From Euclidia mi (lineage: Eukaryota; Arthropoda; Insecta; Lepidoptera; Erebidae): a stretch of DNA of 64,000 bases. Each line of letters starts with the position of its first letter. The stretch's first letter is position 1. Location: NCBI GenBank assembly GCA_944739405.2, contig OX123182.2, positions 67,893,183 to 67,957,182 on the forward strand, written 5' to 3'. The notes below the pieces were generated by a model, which saw only the letters and a list, made by a program, of their open reading frames with translations, ran no database searches and was not told the origin of the DNA. Below, one piece after another: positions 33,545 through 44,728 of the stretch. The translations under genes were made by a program, and so were the position numbers.

Positions 33545-33905
33545 CCATAAAAGGGCGAGACTCGCTCAGCAGGACATCGTCGCTTCCAGTGCTACTTTAC
33601 ACACACATTAACCCTCGTACACAAAACAAGTTTCTAGTGTGCTTCGACTCTATGAGCGAGCCAAGAGATTTTTTTCAAACTGGTCCACCGCCGACTTGTT
33701 TGACTGTACATCAGAAGAGCAAAAAAACTTCATTATTAAAAATAAAATTACAAAAGGATTCATCAATGTCGTCACACAATGGACGTCATGCTCGTCTGGA
33801 GACAGAGTCCGGTGTGTCTATACCTTCGCTAAAAATACATGTTGGGCCCGCCTTGTGCACTACGCGTTTAATATAGAACACGAACCAATGTACTCAACTA
33901 ACTAG
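33545..33905 (+). other. Unassigned open reading frame behind a TATA-like motif
   Basis: CATAAAAGGG at 33546-33555 is followed about 25 bp later by GCTCAGCAGG. Two overlapping plus-strand frames lie behind it. One, entered by 33639, runs to 33905 (about 88 codons: YERAKRFFSNWSTADLFDC...). The other has an ATG at 33651 and runs to 33876. Neither matches a family I recognise. It may be a host exon or part of an unknown element, and the chance of coincidence is real. Confidence 0.25.
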
Positions 33906-34035
33906 CAGCTATATTTAAGGCCTTATGTTTATTTAGTTTATCAATTGAGTTTGTGATAGTTATGAACGCCTAATCGCGAGTTTTATTGAAAGGAAGAGAG
34001 AAGTGACATTGATATTATATTTTGAATTGACTCAG

Positions 34036-34165
34036 AAGCGGTATTCTGATAATCTTATGCCATTATCGTATAATTTGAAATAAACAGTTCGTCGTTGACA
34101 CTTGTTTCAATTTACGATCTCGTTAGAACTTCGTTCAATTATCAGATAATTTATCAGAATACGCT
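34036..34165. mobile_element. 130-bp MITE-like inverted repeat
   Basis: AAGCGGTATTCTGATAA at the left and the complement AAGCGTATTCTGATAA at the right, with further weaker pairing inward (ATTATC/GATAAT). Non-coding. No clear target duplication. Confidence 0.55.
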
Positions 34166-34407
34166 TTTTGTGACCTAAGTATGACATGATATCGAAATTA
34201 TATTTATTTAGGAGAATTGTTTGATGTTCACACAATTATTGTAGCGTGTGGGTTCGAAAACATCAATATGCATTCTGTACCATTTGGCAACAGCGGGTGA
34301 TAAAGTATCTACTTACTTATGGTTCTCGAAACAAAGCTACGCGGTATATATCCCGAAAGACAATTTGGAACTAAAGTAGGTATAATTTCTTGCCTCATAT
34401 TACTAAC

Positions 34408-34625
34408 AAGTGGATGCCCGCAGCTACGCACGCTAGTTTTACGCATATATTTTTTTAATTTAATTTTGCTGTCCAATCTCGCGGGAACTTCGGGGAATCC
34501 ATTAATTCCAGGAAGCACTACGGTCCCCAAGGAACATACATGCCAAATTTCAGCATTTTGCCCCTAATAGTTTTGGCTGTAGCTTCTCTGTCAGTCAGTC
34601 AGAAACGCAAAAAATATATATATAC
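34408..34625 (+). repeat. Interspersed repeat family B, copy 3
   Basis: Most complete copy: begins AAGTGGATGCCCGCAGCTACGC, continues GCGGGAACTTCGGGG, CCAAGGAACATACATGCC and AAATTTCAGC, and ends GTCAGTCAGTCAGAAACGC then (TA)n. Confidence 0.65.
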
Positions 34626-36913
34626 AGGTACTAGTTCCGACGACTAATTGGGTATTTGACACTTTTTTTAATATCAATAATATAAAATAGATAAAATCAA
34701 AGGATGTATCGAATAGCGAAAATAACAAAGTAATTGCTTTCATACTGAGCTAATTACAAGCTTTTTAATAGCACTAATTAGACAAAGCTTTCTATAGCAC
34801 GGTGTGGCGACGCCAAGGTAGCCGTAAATGAAAAAGGAAAAATGTTATTTGTACGTGAATATTGTTATTTCCAATTACGACGGACTCTTACAAATTGTAG
34901 TTTGATAAAACATGCTCTTTTTAACTTTAAAACACAAATTCCTACCCAAACCTACCCTTTTGTTAATTTTGTATAACTTACTAATAACACGGTAATAATA
35001 TTACCGTGTTAATAAGCTTATCAGTAATATCGGTTACTTATATAAGTATCAACCTTTACGCTCTAACTGAAATTGGTGAAATTAAATTTAGTTAAATCTA
35101 TGCTTATATTATATGGTTACAATTTTTTTGATTAAAACTAGCATCCCACCGATTATCCTTTTTTGTATTCGTTTAGTAATTGAGAGTGTCAAAAACTAGG
35201 TTTCCCTTTTCTGCTGCGTCATGCCACTCCTCTTTTTATTGTTTTTCCTTTCTCAATCAGAAACTCGCACCAACATTCCACTTACTATATTATTATTAAA
35301 AAAATCAGTAGCTCTCATTCGCAGTTTACAATTAATGCAAAACTCACACTCCTACCAGCCGCCCATCCCGCGTTGCCGCAAGAAATAAAAAGTGCATGAA
35401 TTGCAAAGCGGATTATTGTACGTAACATTACTGAACGTGCGATTAATTTACGAAGCAACATCGCATATAATGCGTAGAAATAATACAATTCCATACATTT
35501 TTATGGCTCGTATCCAAACAAACGTAGCGATATTCTAGATTGAGATACCTATCTAGATAGGCTGTCTGAAGGCAGAGATTTGGAAAACTGTTTGGTGCGT
35601 ATACTACGTCCATTATGTTGTTGTATAATAATGTTATATACCGTAGAGGCTGTAAGTGACCGCAGTGATAAACCACCAACCATACCATACCCAAAAGGGT
35701 AAACAGGATGTTGAATACGTTTGTGTGCGTTAATTTCGCTAAATACTTATATATCAAATCCATTATATTTGAAGGCGAGACTATTGCCATCACGTACATA
35801 TATTTTATGGTCTTACGAGACGGCAATGCTCATTTTCATCCTATTCATCAGACACGTACTTAACATAGTGACTGCTCGTATTCGCCTCACCGAGTGCTGA
35901 AAGATGGTGATTGAACACTAGACAACAGGCTGTACCAAGTCCCCTGCGATGCCTTCAGGATTTATAAGTATTTGACGCGGTAATAGTCTCTTTTAGAACA
36001 AATTAGAATTTATAAATAATCAGTTAGTCTACCGCTGAATATACGCCTTTCCAATGGCACGCCACTAAGCTCAATTTTGGGCTCTTCGTATTCAATTACT
36101 TTTTCAAATATTGAAGAATATCTAATGCAGTCCTAGTGGACAAACAGCATACACACATAACATAGATTTGCCCAAAACCAAAATTTGAACAGAACAGTTT
36201 AATTTTATTTCAATGAGCCAAGTTCTCGAAACAGTCACATTTTTTTAAGCAACCTAAATGGTTTGCGGGCGGCAACAACTGAATACGAACACAAATAATT
36301 AATCCATACGTAAATCTACTTGCGGTCCAATGGAGAGCTACATTGTGGATGCAAGGAACCAGCTATTCGGTTACTACAGCATGTGCTATTCGGTTATATT
36401 TGGCAACCACACGCCAATATAATATTCAGTTCCCCAAACCCAACCAATTAACTGCCTTTAGCAACGGTTTTGTAAAGTTTAATGAAGTCTGATATTATTA
36501 TATGGTTCATTATTGAAAGTTTTAATCATCATAATCGTACGTGATACTAGTGTACTCGTACGTACTATTAGTTGGTGTTGTTCGTAATTTCCAAGTCCAA
36601 TTGCTCTCCTTGACTCTTTCTAGTCAACATTGCAAAATGGTTATCCATTACACTTACATCTCAATCGCACATTATTTTAAATCTCGCCTTTTACCTAATT
36701 ACCTCTGGGTAAGCACAACTGCTACTGGAGAATAACAGAAAATTGCAGTCAACTATCTAATCGCCCGTTGTTTGTATTCCTGCAGTAAAATAAATACATA
36801 TATATCAAATAACAGTAACACAGTAAGCATCTACTAGTACATTCGAGATTGAGGATTTGCCCATCCTGGTGTCATCACATGACCGCATGTGGTGCCAAAG
36901 GCGCATATCCAAT
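34626..36913. other. No recognised gene
   Basis: AT-rich. The longest frame (35826-35443, minus, 127 codons) has no recognisable domain. Contains a perfect palindrome at 34985-35011. Confidence 0.4.
34985..35011. repeat. Perfect 13-bp palindrome
   Basis: TAACACGGTAATA, one base, then TATTACCGTGTTA. No associated gene. May be a decayed MITE core. Confidence 0.55.
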
Positions 36914-36968
36914 AAATGGCACAATAAAATTGAGTTTTTTCGGTTAACTACATTTTTTTGTGCCATTT
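36914..36968. repeat. 55-bp stem-loop with 11-bp arms
   Basis: AAATGGCACAA and TTGTGCCATTT around an AT-rich loop. Too short to assign. Confidence 0.5.
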
Positions 36969-38366
36969 ACTGTGCATACCTAATAGAGCATATAATAATG
37001 AACGATCATAACCCCAGGTATTTACAGTATTTGAGCAAGTATAAGAATAGTTACAGTAAGAATAGTTACAGTAAAGTATCCCTACTAACGCTACCAAAAT
37101 CTACGTATCCATTTATTGAAAGTGCAAATATTTAGAAATCATAAAATATTTGAGCTGCAGCTGTTTATAGCAAAACAGCTTTATTCCTTAGAAATATTTA
37201 AACATTTGCTCGTTCTGAGCAAATACAGCAAAAGATTTGATCGCAAATGCCTTTTCTCCGTCACAGGTGTTATATTTTGGATATACGCCAGAACCTGAAA
37301 GCAATAGCACCTCTTTAATTGTACAGTGAACGCAATTTTACAAAGCTGCGTCAAGCTATGGGTTTTGTTGCGGCTCATTGTTCAGGCTTTAATGAAAGGC
37401 ATAGCTGTTTTTCGTTTTGTTTCTCTTTTAATGAAACTGTTGCATATGCTACAAAGTCTAACTGTTAAAAGGTTCCTCTTGCTTAAATATTTTTTACAAG
37501 GCACATGAATATTTAGAGCACTTAAATGTGTGAGCACGAAACACAAACTGAATGTAAGCATACGGCAATACGGCGTTGCCTTCGTGGCATAAAGTTATCG
37601 GTCAAAAAGTATAAATGAGTGAAGCGAGAAAGGCTTGTATTAGATGATGATACATCCTATTGGTGATATTGACTTAATCAGTGTGTCAAAGAGAGGTCGA
37701 TAGATTGCCATGCTTCAAATGAATTGAGTTAGAGATATGAAGGAACCAGATGGAGAAGTCCCTCCTTATCTGCCCATAACAGGATTGGACAAGCCGTAAT
37801 CTATGTGATTGTTTATTGTCATCACCGTCTCAGTGCTATTACTCCAGGACTTGGCCCAGATTTCACAGAATATTAGCTTTTCCACACCTCATATAAGCGA
37901 TAGATATAACATATAGGGGTAGAAATATTGCGGTTTAGCGTCTAGCGCCAGTTTATTCAAAGATATTACTGACTTCCCATAATGTCTGCCAAGGATCTTA
38001 GTGGCAATCAGAACTGACTGCTTAACGAGTGTGCCAAGTAAGTAGCAATGAACTGTGCCTCCGAGACACGCGCGCGCCATCTATGGTCTGCGGTCAGCTC
38101 GTTGTAAATTTCGTGCACTTCGTATAGTCGTGATATTAAACCTCTGGCTCAGGAAATTTAGTGCCTGACTGAGCTCACATTATAATTAAGCATGAACTAG
38201 CAGAGTGAACAACATAGTTATGAAATAAATGTCTTTTGTACCAGATGTGTCATTATTGCTCGTGACCTAACTCGACCGCAGAGTGAATAAACTGACCTAT
38301 GTAAACGACTCCATCTATATTCATATGCACTGTACAACCTTGCCTAAATAGTAGATCAGTCAACAT
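36969..38366. other. No recognised gene
   Basis: Contains a small direct repeat (AAGAATAGTTACAGT twice, about 37042-37072). No frame with a recognisable domain. The BEL element's missing 3' half is not found here. Confidence 0.4.
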
Positions 38367-38830
38367 TATTAAAGGCTTATCATGGCTATGTTTCATCAGT
38401 TATTAGATACGGTATAATTTATTGGGGTAACTCACCAGATAGAGAATTAGCTTTTAAAGCCCAGAAGAAATGTGTGAGGGCTATTTGTCAAATAAGGTCC
38501 ACGGACAGTTGTAAACACTATTTTAAAAATCTAAAATTAATGACCCTACCGGCTATGTACATCTATGAAGTTGCCCTTTTTGTCAAGAAAAATTCCATTT
38601 ATTTGAGACATTAAATGGCGTTCGCCATCAAAATAAAATATATGTGCAATCACATAAAAAATACATTTATAATACAAATTTCTTGGGGATGGCTCTTAAG
38701 GTCTTAGGTAATCACTTACCTAAGACATTACTGGAATGCAATAATATTGACGATTTTAAAGAAACATTATATGACATATTATATAGTATGTATTATATAG
38801 TATGTATATTGTATAGTATAGTATGACATA
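38367..38830 (+). pseudogene. LINE ORF2 C-terminus and 3' end inserted in BEL RT
   Basis: Plus strand encodes AYHGYVSSVIRYGIIYWGNS, KAQKKCVRAICQIRSTDSC, LMTLPAMYIYEVALFVKKN and, after a frame change, NHLPKTLLECNNIDDFKETL. This is a typical C-terminal region of Jockey/CR1-like LINE proteins, with stops. It ends in a (TATAG)n-rich tail and TAAATAAATCC at 38830, where minus-strand BEL sequence begins. It is heavily 5'-truncated. Confidence 0.75.
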
Positions 38831-41800
38831 TTATATAGTAAATAAATCCTGTTTTGGATTCCATCTCAGACCTAATGTTTTTGACGACTCCCCTTGTTTG
38901 AAGTCAAAATCATGATTGTTATCTGTATTGTTTTGCAAAAGTGCTGTACAGTTCGATTTCCATTTTCGTAAGTTAAATCGACCTAACTTGCATAACTGTA
39001 TCAAATCCTGTTGTAATTTTAGTGCTGACTCAGGCGATTCTGCCCCGTGTAACACGTCGTCCATGTAAAATGACTCCTCTAGAATATGTGCAGCATCTTG
39101 ATATTTCGATCTTTCGTCTTCCGCCAACTGTTTCAGCGTCATCATGGCCAAAAATGGTGAGGCCTTGGTACCATATGTAACAGTGCACAGCTGATATTCT
39201 CCTAGACTTGAGTCGACAGTATCCCGCCATATGATTTTTTGAAGGCTTTGATCAGCTTCTGTAACCCAAATACAGCGAAACATCTTCTCTATATCAGCTG
39301 TGAACGCGTACGGAAATTGTCTCCATTTAATGAGCAGAGATTGCAGATCTTGTTGCAAATTTGGCCCTTTCAACATTACATCATTCAAACTCAAACCCGT
39401 AGTAGTTTTCGTTGATGCGTTAAATACTACTCGCAGTGCAGTTGTTGTCGATTCATTACGAATTACACAATGGTGCGGTAGGTAAAACTCAGGTTTACTA
39501 TGACTACATGACGGTTTCAAATGACCTAATGCCGCATATTCGTGAATAAATAATTTGTATTGTTGTTAGATGTTTTTGTTGCGCTGAAATTTTTGTTCCA
39601 ATTGACGAAATTGAGCCATAGCAGTATGTTTCGATGCTCCTAACTGTGATTCATATTCCTCCTTGAAAGGAATTCTGACCTCATATGAGCCATCCTCTCG
39701 CCTCTTTGTTGTTGTTTTGTAATATCGAACACACTGACTATCCTCTTCTGATAAGGGGGACGAATCGGAAATATCTTCGATTTCCCAAAATCTTTGTATA
39801 TCGTCCAGTTGATTAAGGACAACGTTACAGTGTAAAGTTTGAACGTTGCCGCACAAAATCCCCCCTAAGCGTGTCTTTTGCGCTAAGGGTACTGCTGGGT
39901 CTGATCTGCTTATACCGTCCATAATGATGCGTGAATATATATCTGCTCCTAACAATATATCCACCGGAAGGCTAACATTAAAGTCGGGATCTGAAAGTTG
40001 TATACCTTCTAGATGTGACCACGATGGTTTGCTAAAAGTATAACTAGGTAAGTTTTTAATAAGTTTGTTCATGATAAATACTTCTGCGTTGAAAGTGAAG
40101 TTATTATACAATGATGCACAAGTTATTTGTATGACAACCTTGCAACTACTTTCCTTGGTCCCTATGCCTGACACGACTCCCTTACACTGACGTCTTGGTA
40201 AGGCCAAAATCTGTGCCGCCTTTTCAGAAATAAGGGAGACTTGGGAACCTTGGTCAATCAGCGCTCGCATCTGGTGATGAGATGCATCATTGGCTTGAAC
40301 CTTAATCATCGCAGTGGCCAGTAATATTTCACCACTGTTGCCATGTTGCAACGTAGAGATTTTGCTGACTTGACCTCTGTCGTCAATCGTAATATTACAG
40401 GTCGGGTTATTGAACGCTTCATGCAAAAGTGTATTGTGTTTGGCTTTACATTCGCGGCATCGTTTTTCTGAAATACAAGCCTTATCTTTATGATCGTAAA
40501 GACAGTTTTCGCACACATGTAATCGTTTGACCGTACTATATTTTAATTGTGGATTCATACCTAAAAATTTATTGCAAAAGTATAAGCCGTGATGCTCTTT
40601 GCAGAGTGGACAGATTCTTGTTAAATTATTGTTATTTAAAGTTTGACCCAGTTTATTAGCTGGTAATGCTTGTTTCGTGTTATAATTATTCGATTTAGAT
40701 TTTTGAATGTTAGAATTCGAATAAGTTTGATTGTGGTTTAATGATTTATTTTCAAACCTCTTCCTAGCTGATTCTAACATGGTAAATCTATTCTCTAGGA
40801 AGCTTAAAAATTCTTGTAAATTAGGCAACTCTCTTGGATTTTTCAATAATTCAAGGTAATGGTTATGTGTTTCTGTATCAAGTTTTTGGAGTAAAATATG
40901 CACAATCAACGGATCCCAGCTACTTGTGTCCACGCCGAGATTCTTGATGGCATTTATGCATTCTTGTGTTGTGTCATGTACTCTCTTGATGTGGCTTACT
41001 ATAGGTTGTTGCATGGTTGGTAAATTCAACAAAGTATTCGCATGAGACGTAAAATTCATACGAATGTTGTTGTAGCGATTATTAAGTATTTCCCAGCTCA
41101 CAGAATAATTATCGCTACTAATTTGTAAGTGCTGAACTAAGCGCTCAGCCTCTCTCCTCAGCTTGCCCTTAAGGAATTGCATTTTCTGGGCCGCGGAAAT
41201 CGATATGTTGTTGTGTATCACCTCTGTAAACAAATCTTTAAAAGATACCCAATTCTTGTAATCGCCGCTAAACAGAGGAATCTCCATCTTCGGTGTCCAA
41301 CTGTCCTTGTGTGACACTGACCACATCTTGGCATTTATCTCTCGTTTCAGCTCGTTGAATCTAGCCTCATGTTTGGCGAAGGTCATGTCGTAGGTCTCAT
41401 CTGCACCTTTTAACTCGCTATCAATTTCTACATGTAAAGGGTCGATAGTTGACCAACGACATTTCAACGTTTTTAAGGCATCTTCTAACTCCCATTTCTG
41501 AGTGAGATGTTCGGCCCCAATACTCGATATCGTTCTGAGAAATGCCCTAAAGTTACCTGCTTGCCTTTTAAGCATTTCATCGAGTTTGCTTGAAGAACCT
41601 GTGGATCGCGATTCGGGAGGCGGAGTGTGACGCCTTACCCGGATATGCGACTCTTGTTCTACCGATTGCGATTTACTTGAAGATGGCTCTCCTGTCACTT
41701 GGCTTAAAACTACCTGGTACTGCTCGTTGATGAAAGCCTTAGTGGAAGTATACAACTTGTAAGTACTTTCATACACATTGTTGATGAAATACGGATGACT

Positions 41801-41986
41801 CCTGCTCGCCTCCGTACTAAGACGATCATGGTTATATTGGAAATCGCTCCAATACGACTCCAACGTCTCCAAGCGCCTTTTAAAGTAATCCACAGTCTTA
41901 CGATCTGCAGAATCCTTTTTGATATTGATGACTATTTTGCTAATAGCATCATACAGCTGTTGCTGGGTTTGGATGATGTTTTCCAT
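38831..41986 (-). pseudogene. BEL/Pao Gag-Pol: gag, A17 protease and RT, one in-frame stop
   Basis: I chose the ATG at 41986 (MENIIQTQQQLYD); an ATG-less frame extends 13 codons further. Gag occupies roughly the first 400 residues, with KMEIPLFSGDYKNWVSFKDLF typical of DUF1759. Cys clusters CPLCKEHHGLYFC, CENC and CRECKAKH follow from about residue 460. The protease has ALIDQGSQVSLIS with its Asp near residue 578 and LLGADIY. A TAA at 39568-39566 follows residue 806. The same frame continues into RT with KPEFYLPHHCVIR, RVVFNAS, FTADIEKMFRCI and FYMDDVLHG, whose catalytic Asp pair is intact. The frame ends at 38831 where a LINE is inserted. Confidence 0.9.
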
Positions 41987-42245
41987 GATTATAGATAATT
42001 TGTAACGCACACAGAAAAAAGGCAACGATCTTACTTGAAGGCTCCTGAGTTACTGTTTACGTCAGTGGTTTCCTCCTGTTTCACTCCTGCACCTTGTTGA
42101 TCCGAAAAAACGGGAACCACTTTTTATTGATAACCGAGTCTAACAGAAACACTTGATAGTTCTGAAAGTCACTGGATATTTACCGAATCGCGACACGCGT
42201 GGTAAGATTCACGTGGCAAAAATTACGACACGGTGTCCTTTGTTA

Positions 42246-42260
42246 CGGCTCGAAGGACCA
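42246..42260 (-). other. BEL primer binding site
   Basis: The minus strand reads TGGTCCTTCGAGCCG, the form commonly seen after BEL/Pao 5' LTRs. It lies about 260 bp before the Gag start. Confidence 0.65.
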
Positions 42261-42261
42261 T

Positions 42262-42640
42262 ATAAATGTACGGGTTCTTGTTGTTAACCTATACACTTAG
42301 TTGTAATGATAACGCGGTCTGATATTTTAACTGAATTTATTGATAGAGCTTAATTGTAGTGAATGACGCGGTTACAATAAAATAATGATAAGTGAGCACG
42401 CGCGGCGTTCTTGATAGCCTATAGCGAAGTGATTTGTAATATAATTAATTTGCGCGTGTCACGTAAACTGATGACTTATGAAAAATGTACAGTTTGCACT
42501 GTACACATAGTACAAGCTCTGCATAGTTTGGGACTAGATTGTGTTGCGTGTATTTTATGTATTGTCTCTATATTTATACTTAGAAATAAATTGAATTGAA
42601 AATTGAATAAGTTTTCGTATCATCATCTCTTTTTAAGCAA
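42262..42640 (-). repeat. Probable BEL 5' LTR, outer boundary unresolved
   Basis: The region just upstream of the primer site on the minus strand should be the LTR. It contains TATAAATATAG near 42580-42570 and CAATAAATTC near 42340. No second LTR is present for comparison, so the upper limit is a guess. Confidence 0.4.
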
Positions 42641-43035
42641 CTGAAAAAAAGAAGGTTATCAATTTCTCCGTTATTTAAGTACGTGATATTGTTGGAATTT
42701 GACAACATTTGAGTATGTTGATCTATAAAGGCTTCTCAGCACGTGTGCGAGAAGTACGCACACACACATTGTATCATTTCTTTCTTTCCCAACAATCATG
42801 CCATATACAGTCTAAGCACCATGCATACTCTAGCTGTCACTGACCTCAAAATATTAGCTGATGATTTTTTTCTTTTCTGCTCACACTTTTAAAGTCAGTT
42901 TGATTTGTTCAATTATTTTTATTTCTTTCTTTTATTTTTGTATTTGAAATTGATATAATCTCCTCCAAAAATGCTCTACTCTCAAAACAACTGAACAGAG
43001 TTTGATACAACTTGATCTGTGCCTTAAGTTGAAGT
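42641..43035. other. No recognised gene
   Basis: AT-rich. No repeat or coding frame recognised. Confidence 0.35.
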
Positions 43036-43260
43036 ATAGGTACCTGTATTATTATTATTACAAGTCTAATTTGTGTCTCACTGCTGGGCAAAGACCTCCC
43101 CTTCCAACTTCCACCTGTCGCGATCACATGCGAGTTTCCACCAATCCCTCCGATATGCGTCCAACTCCTTCTAGGCCTTCCCCGTTGCCGTTTATTGCTA
43201 CTAGGCATCCACCTTGTGGTTGTTCCTGCCCATAATTGTTCTGGCATACGGCAAACGTGA
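43036..43260 (-). pseudogene. RTE-like LINE 3' end scrap
   Basis: On the minus strand MPEQLWAGTTTRWMPSSNKR is followed by QRGRPRRSW and GSWKGRSLPSSET. The basic RGRPRRSW and the end resemble the C-terminus of RTE ORF2. It ends near a (AAT)n tract at 43047-43060, with GCCCAGCAGTGAGACACAAATT, a usual RTE end. Confidence 0.65.
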
Positions 43261-43610
43261 CCCGCCTAGTTCCATTTTAATTTGGCAGCTGAGTGGTACC
43301 TGTAATAAATTAAAAATAATTATTTCGATATGACTTTTAATTACCGAGAAATTCGTGAACTAACATAAGTACAAAGTTAACAAACATACATGCACCAAAG
43401 ATAGCACAGGTGCCCAGAAGCCTTTATAGATCATCATACTGAAATATTGTACATAAAGTAATATAGTTTCAAATATATTTACATAATATTATGTACTCAC
43501 GAATCACGTTGTAACTATGTCTCAGATACCTAATATGTTCTGATTATTTAGCGTCCCATTTTCCTTTTTTTCCATTCACTTAATGGATGTCATCGACTCG
43601 ACATCCTACA
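43261..43610. other. No recognised gene
   Basis: AT-rich sequence between an RTE tail and a LINE scrap. Nothing was recognised. Confidence 0.35.
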
Positions 43611-43735
43611 TTAGCGCTAAGGAAATTAGAGACATACCATGCCCATCTACAAAGAAGGCGATGCGACACTCCCGTATAATTATAGGCCAATATAACTACT
43701 CACGTCCCTCTCAAAGCTATTGGAGAAGTTGATGA
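43611..43735 (+). pseudogene. LINE RT scrap (fingers region)
   Basis: Encodes MPIYKEGDATLPYNYRPI, stop, LLTSLSKLLEKLM. These are the conserved RT blocks of CR1/Jockey-like LINEs, cut at the (AAT)n tract where the next element starts. Confidence 0.65.
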
Positions 43736-44440
43736 ATAATAATAATAATAATAATTCCGGTTGTTCTCGTCTTGCCAACGGCGACTACTTGCACAGACAC
43801 AATCAAGTAGCCAGGATCGTCCATCAGCAGCTTGCCTTAAAATACAGCCTTGTACCCTTTGAAGTACCGTACTACAGGTATGTGCCCGATCCAGTTCTCG
43901 AAAATGGCCGTGCCACTATGTACTGGGATCGATCTATCATCACCGATAGGACTATCGTGGCTAACAAGCCCGATATCGTGGTGATAGATCGATCAGAACG
44001 CCTTGCAATGATCGTTGATGTCACTATTCCCCATGACGAGAATCTCGTGAAGGCCGAAAAAGACAAGGAAATCAAGTATTTGGACCTGGCTCACGAGATT
44101 GTCGACATGTGGGATGTGGACTCGGCGATCATTGTACCGATAGTCGTGTCAGTTAATGGTCTCATTGCCATGAGCCTCGATCACCATCTCAAGAGGCTCT
44201 CGTTAGGCGGCTGGATCAAGTCCTCCATACAAAAGGCAGTATTGTTGGACACGACGCGCATAGTTCGGAGGTTCCTCTCTCTGGAGCCCTAACCACCGGT
44301 AGCTTGGTCCCTGTGCCCGGTACCGGTGGGTCTCCGTGGTCCTATTTTATATGGTTAAATTTTATTTGTATTTTTATAAGAGTGATTTAATTATGTAAAA
44401 TAAGACGATGAGATAAAATTAGTGAATAAAGAGGAATAAT
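43736..44440 (+). mobile_element. R2/R4-group LINE 3' end at an (AAT)n target
   Basis: The sequence starts in (AAT)n (43736-43755) and ends near AATAATAATTTATTTATTC (about 44430-44450). It encodes only the C-terminal endonuclease region. TAA-repeat flanks fit Dong/R4-type target preference. The 5' truncation removes RT. Confidence 0.6.
43757..44292 (+). pseudogene. Restriction-like endonuclease domain of an R2/R4-type LINE
   Basis: Open for about 178 codons after the (AAT)n. It begins with a short Cys/His segment (CSRLANGDYLHRHNQVARIVH), and then has NKPDIVVIDRSERLAMIVDV followed by IPHDENL and KEIKYLDLAHEI. PD and the later acidic residue within a strand, with Lys nearby, fit a PD-(D/E)XK nuclease as found at the C-terminus of R2/R4-lineage elements, which nicks a defined target. 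It ends with IQKAVLLDTTRIVRRFLSL. The frame is intact, so the copy may be recent. The nuclease call is a family inference from memory of related sequences. Confidence 0.7.
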
Positions 44441-44728
44441 AATTTATTTATTCATCTTTCTACAATAATAGTATATGTACTTCTAAGGATAAATATGTTC
44501 TAGATAACAATGGGTGCCTGTACTAGGGTAAACCTGTGCCACAGGCGGTAAGAGCACTATCAATATGTATTATGTTGATAACAAATTATAATTATATACC
44601 AATACTTATTATTACTGCTTATACTATTTATAAAGTTACATAACAACGTTAAATACCTTCAAGAAAAATGCGTAGCTCGATATTATTTAAATAATATAAT
44701 ATATAAACAATGTTAAGACAGGTCCAAT

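Larger units (their letters stand above)
38831..42640 (-). mobile_element. BEL/Pao LTR retrotransposon, 5' half
   Basis: On the minus strand: a putative 5' LTR, primer binding site at 42260-42246, Gag-Pol from 41986, and RT broken off at 38831 by a LINE 3' end. RNase H, integrase and the 3' LTR are missing from the window. Domain content (DUF1759-type gag, CCHC-like knuckle, A17 protease, RT with YMDD) is that of BEL/Pao. Confidence 0.88.

Noticed and set aside
36914..36968. Short stem-loop as a MITE
   Set aside because: Only 11-bp arms without target duplication; listed as a simple repeat.
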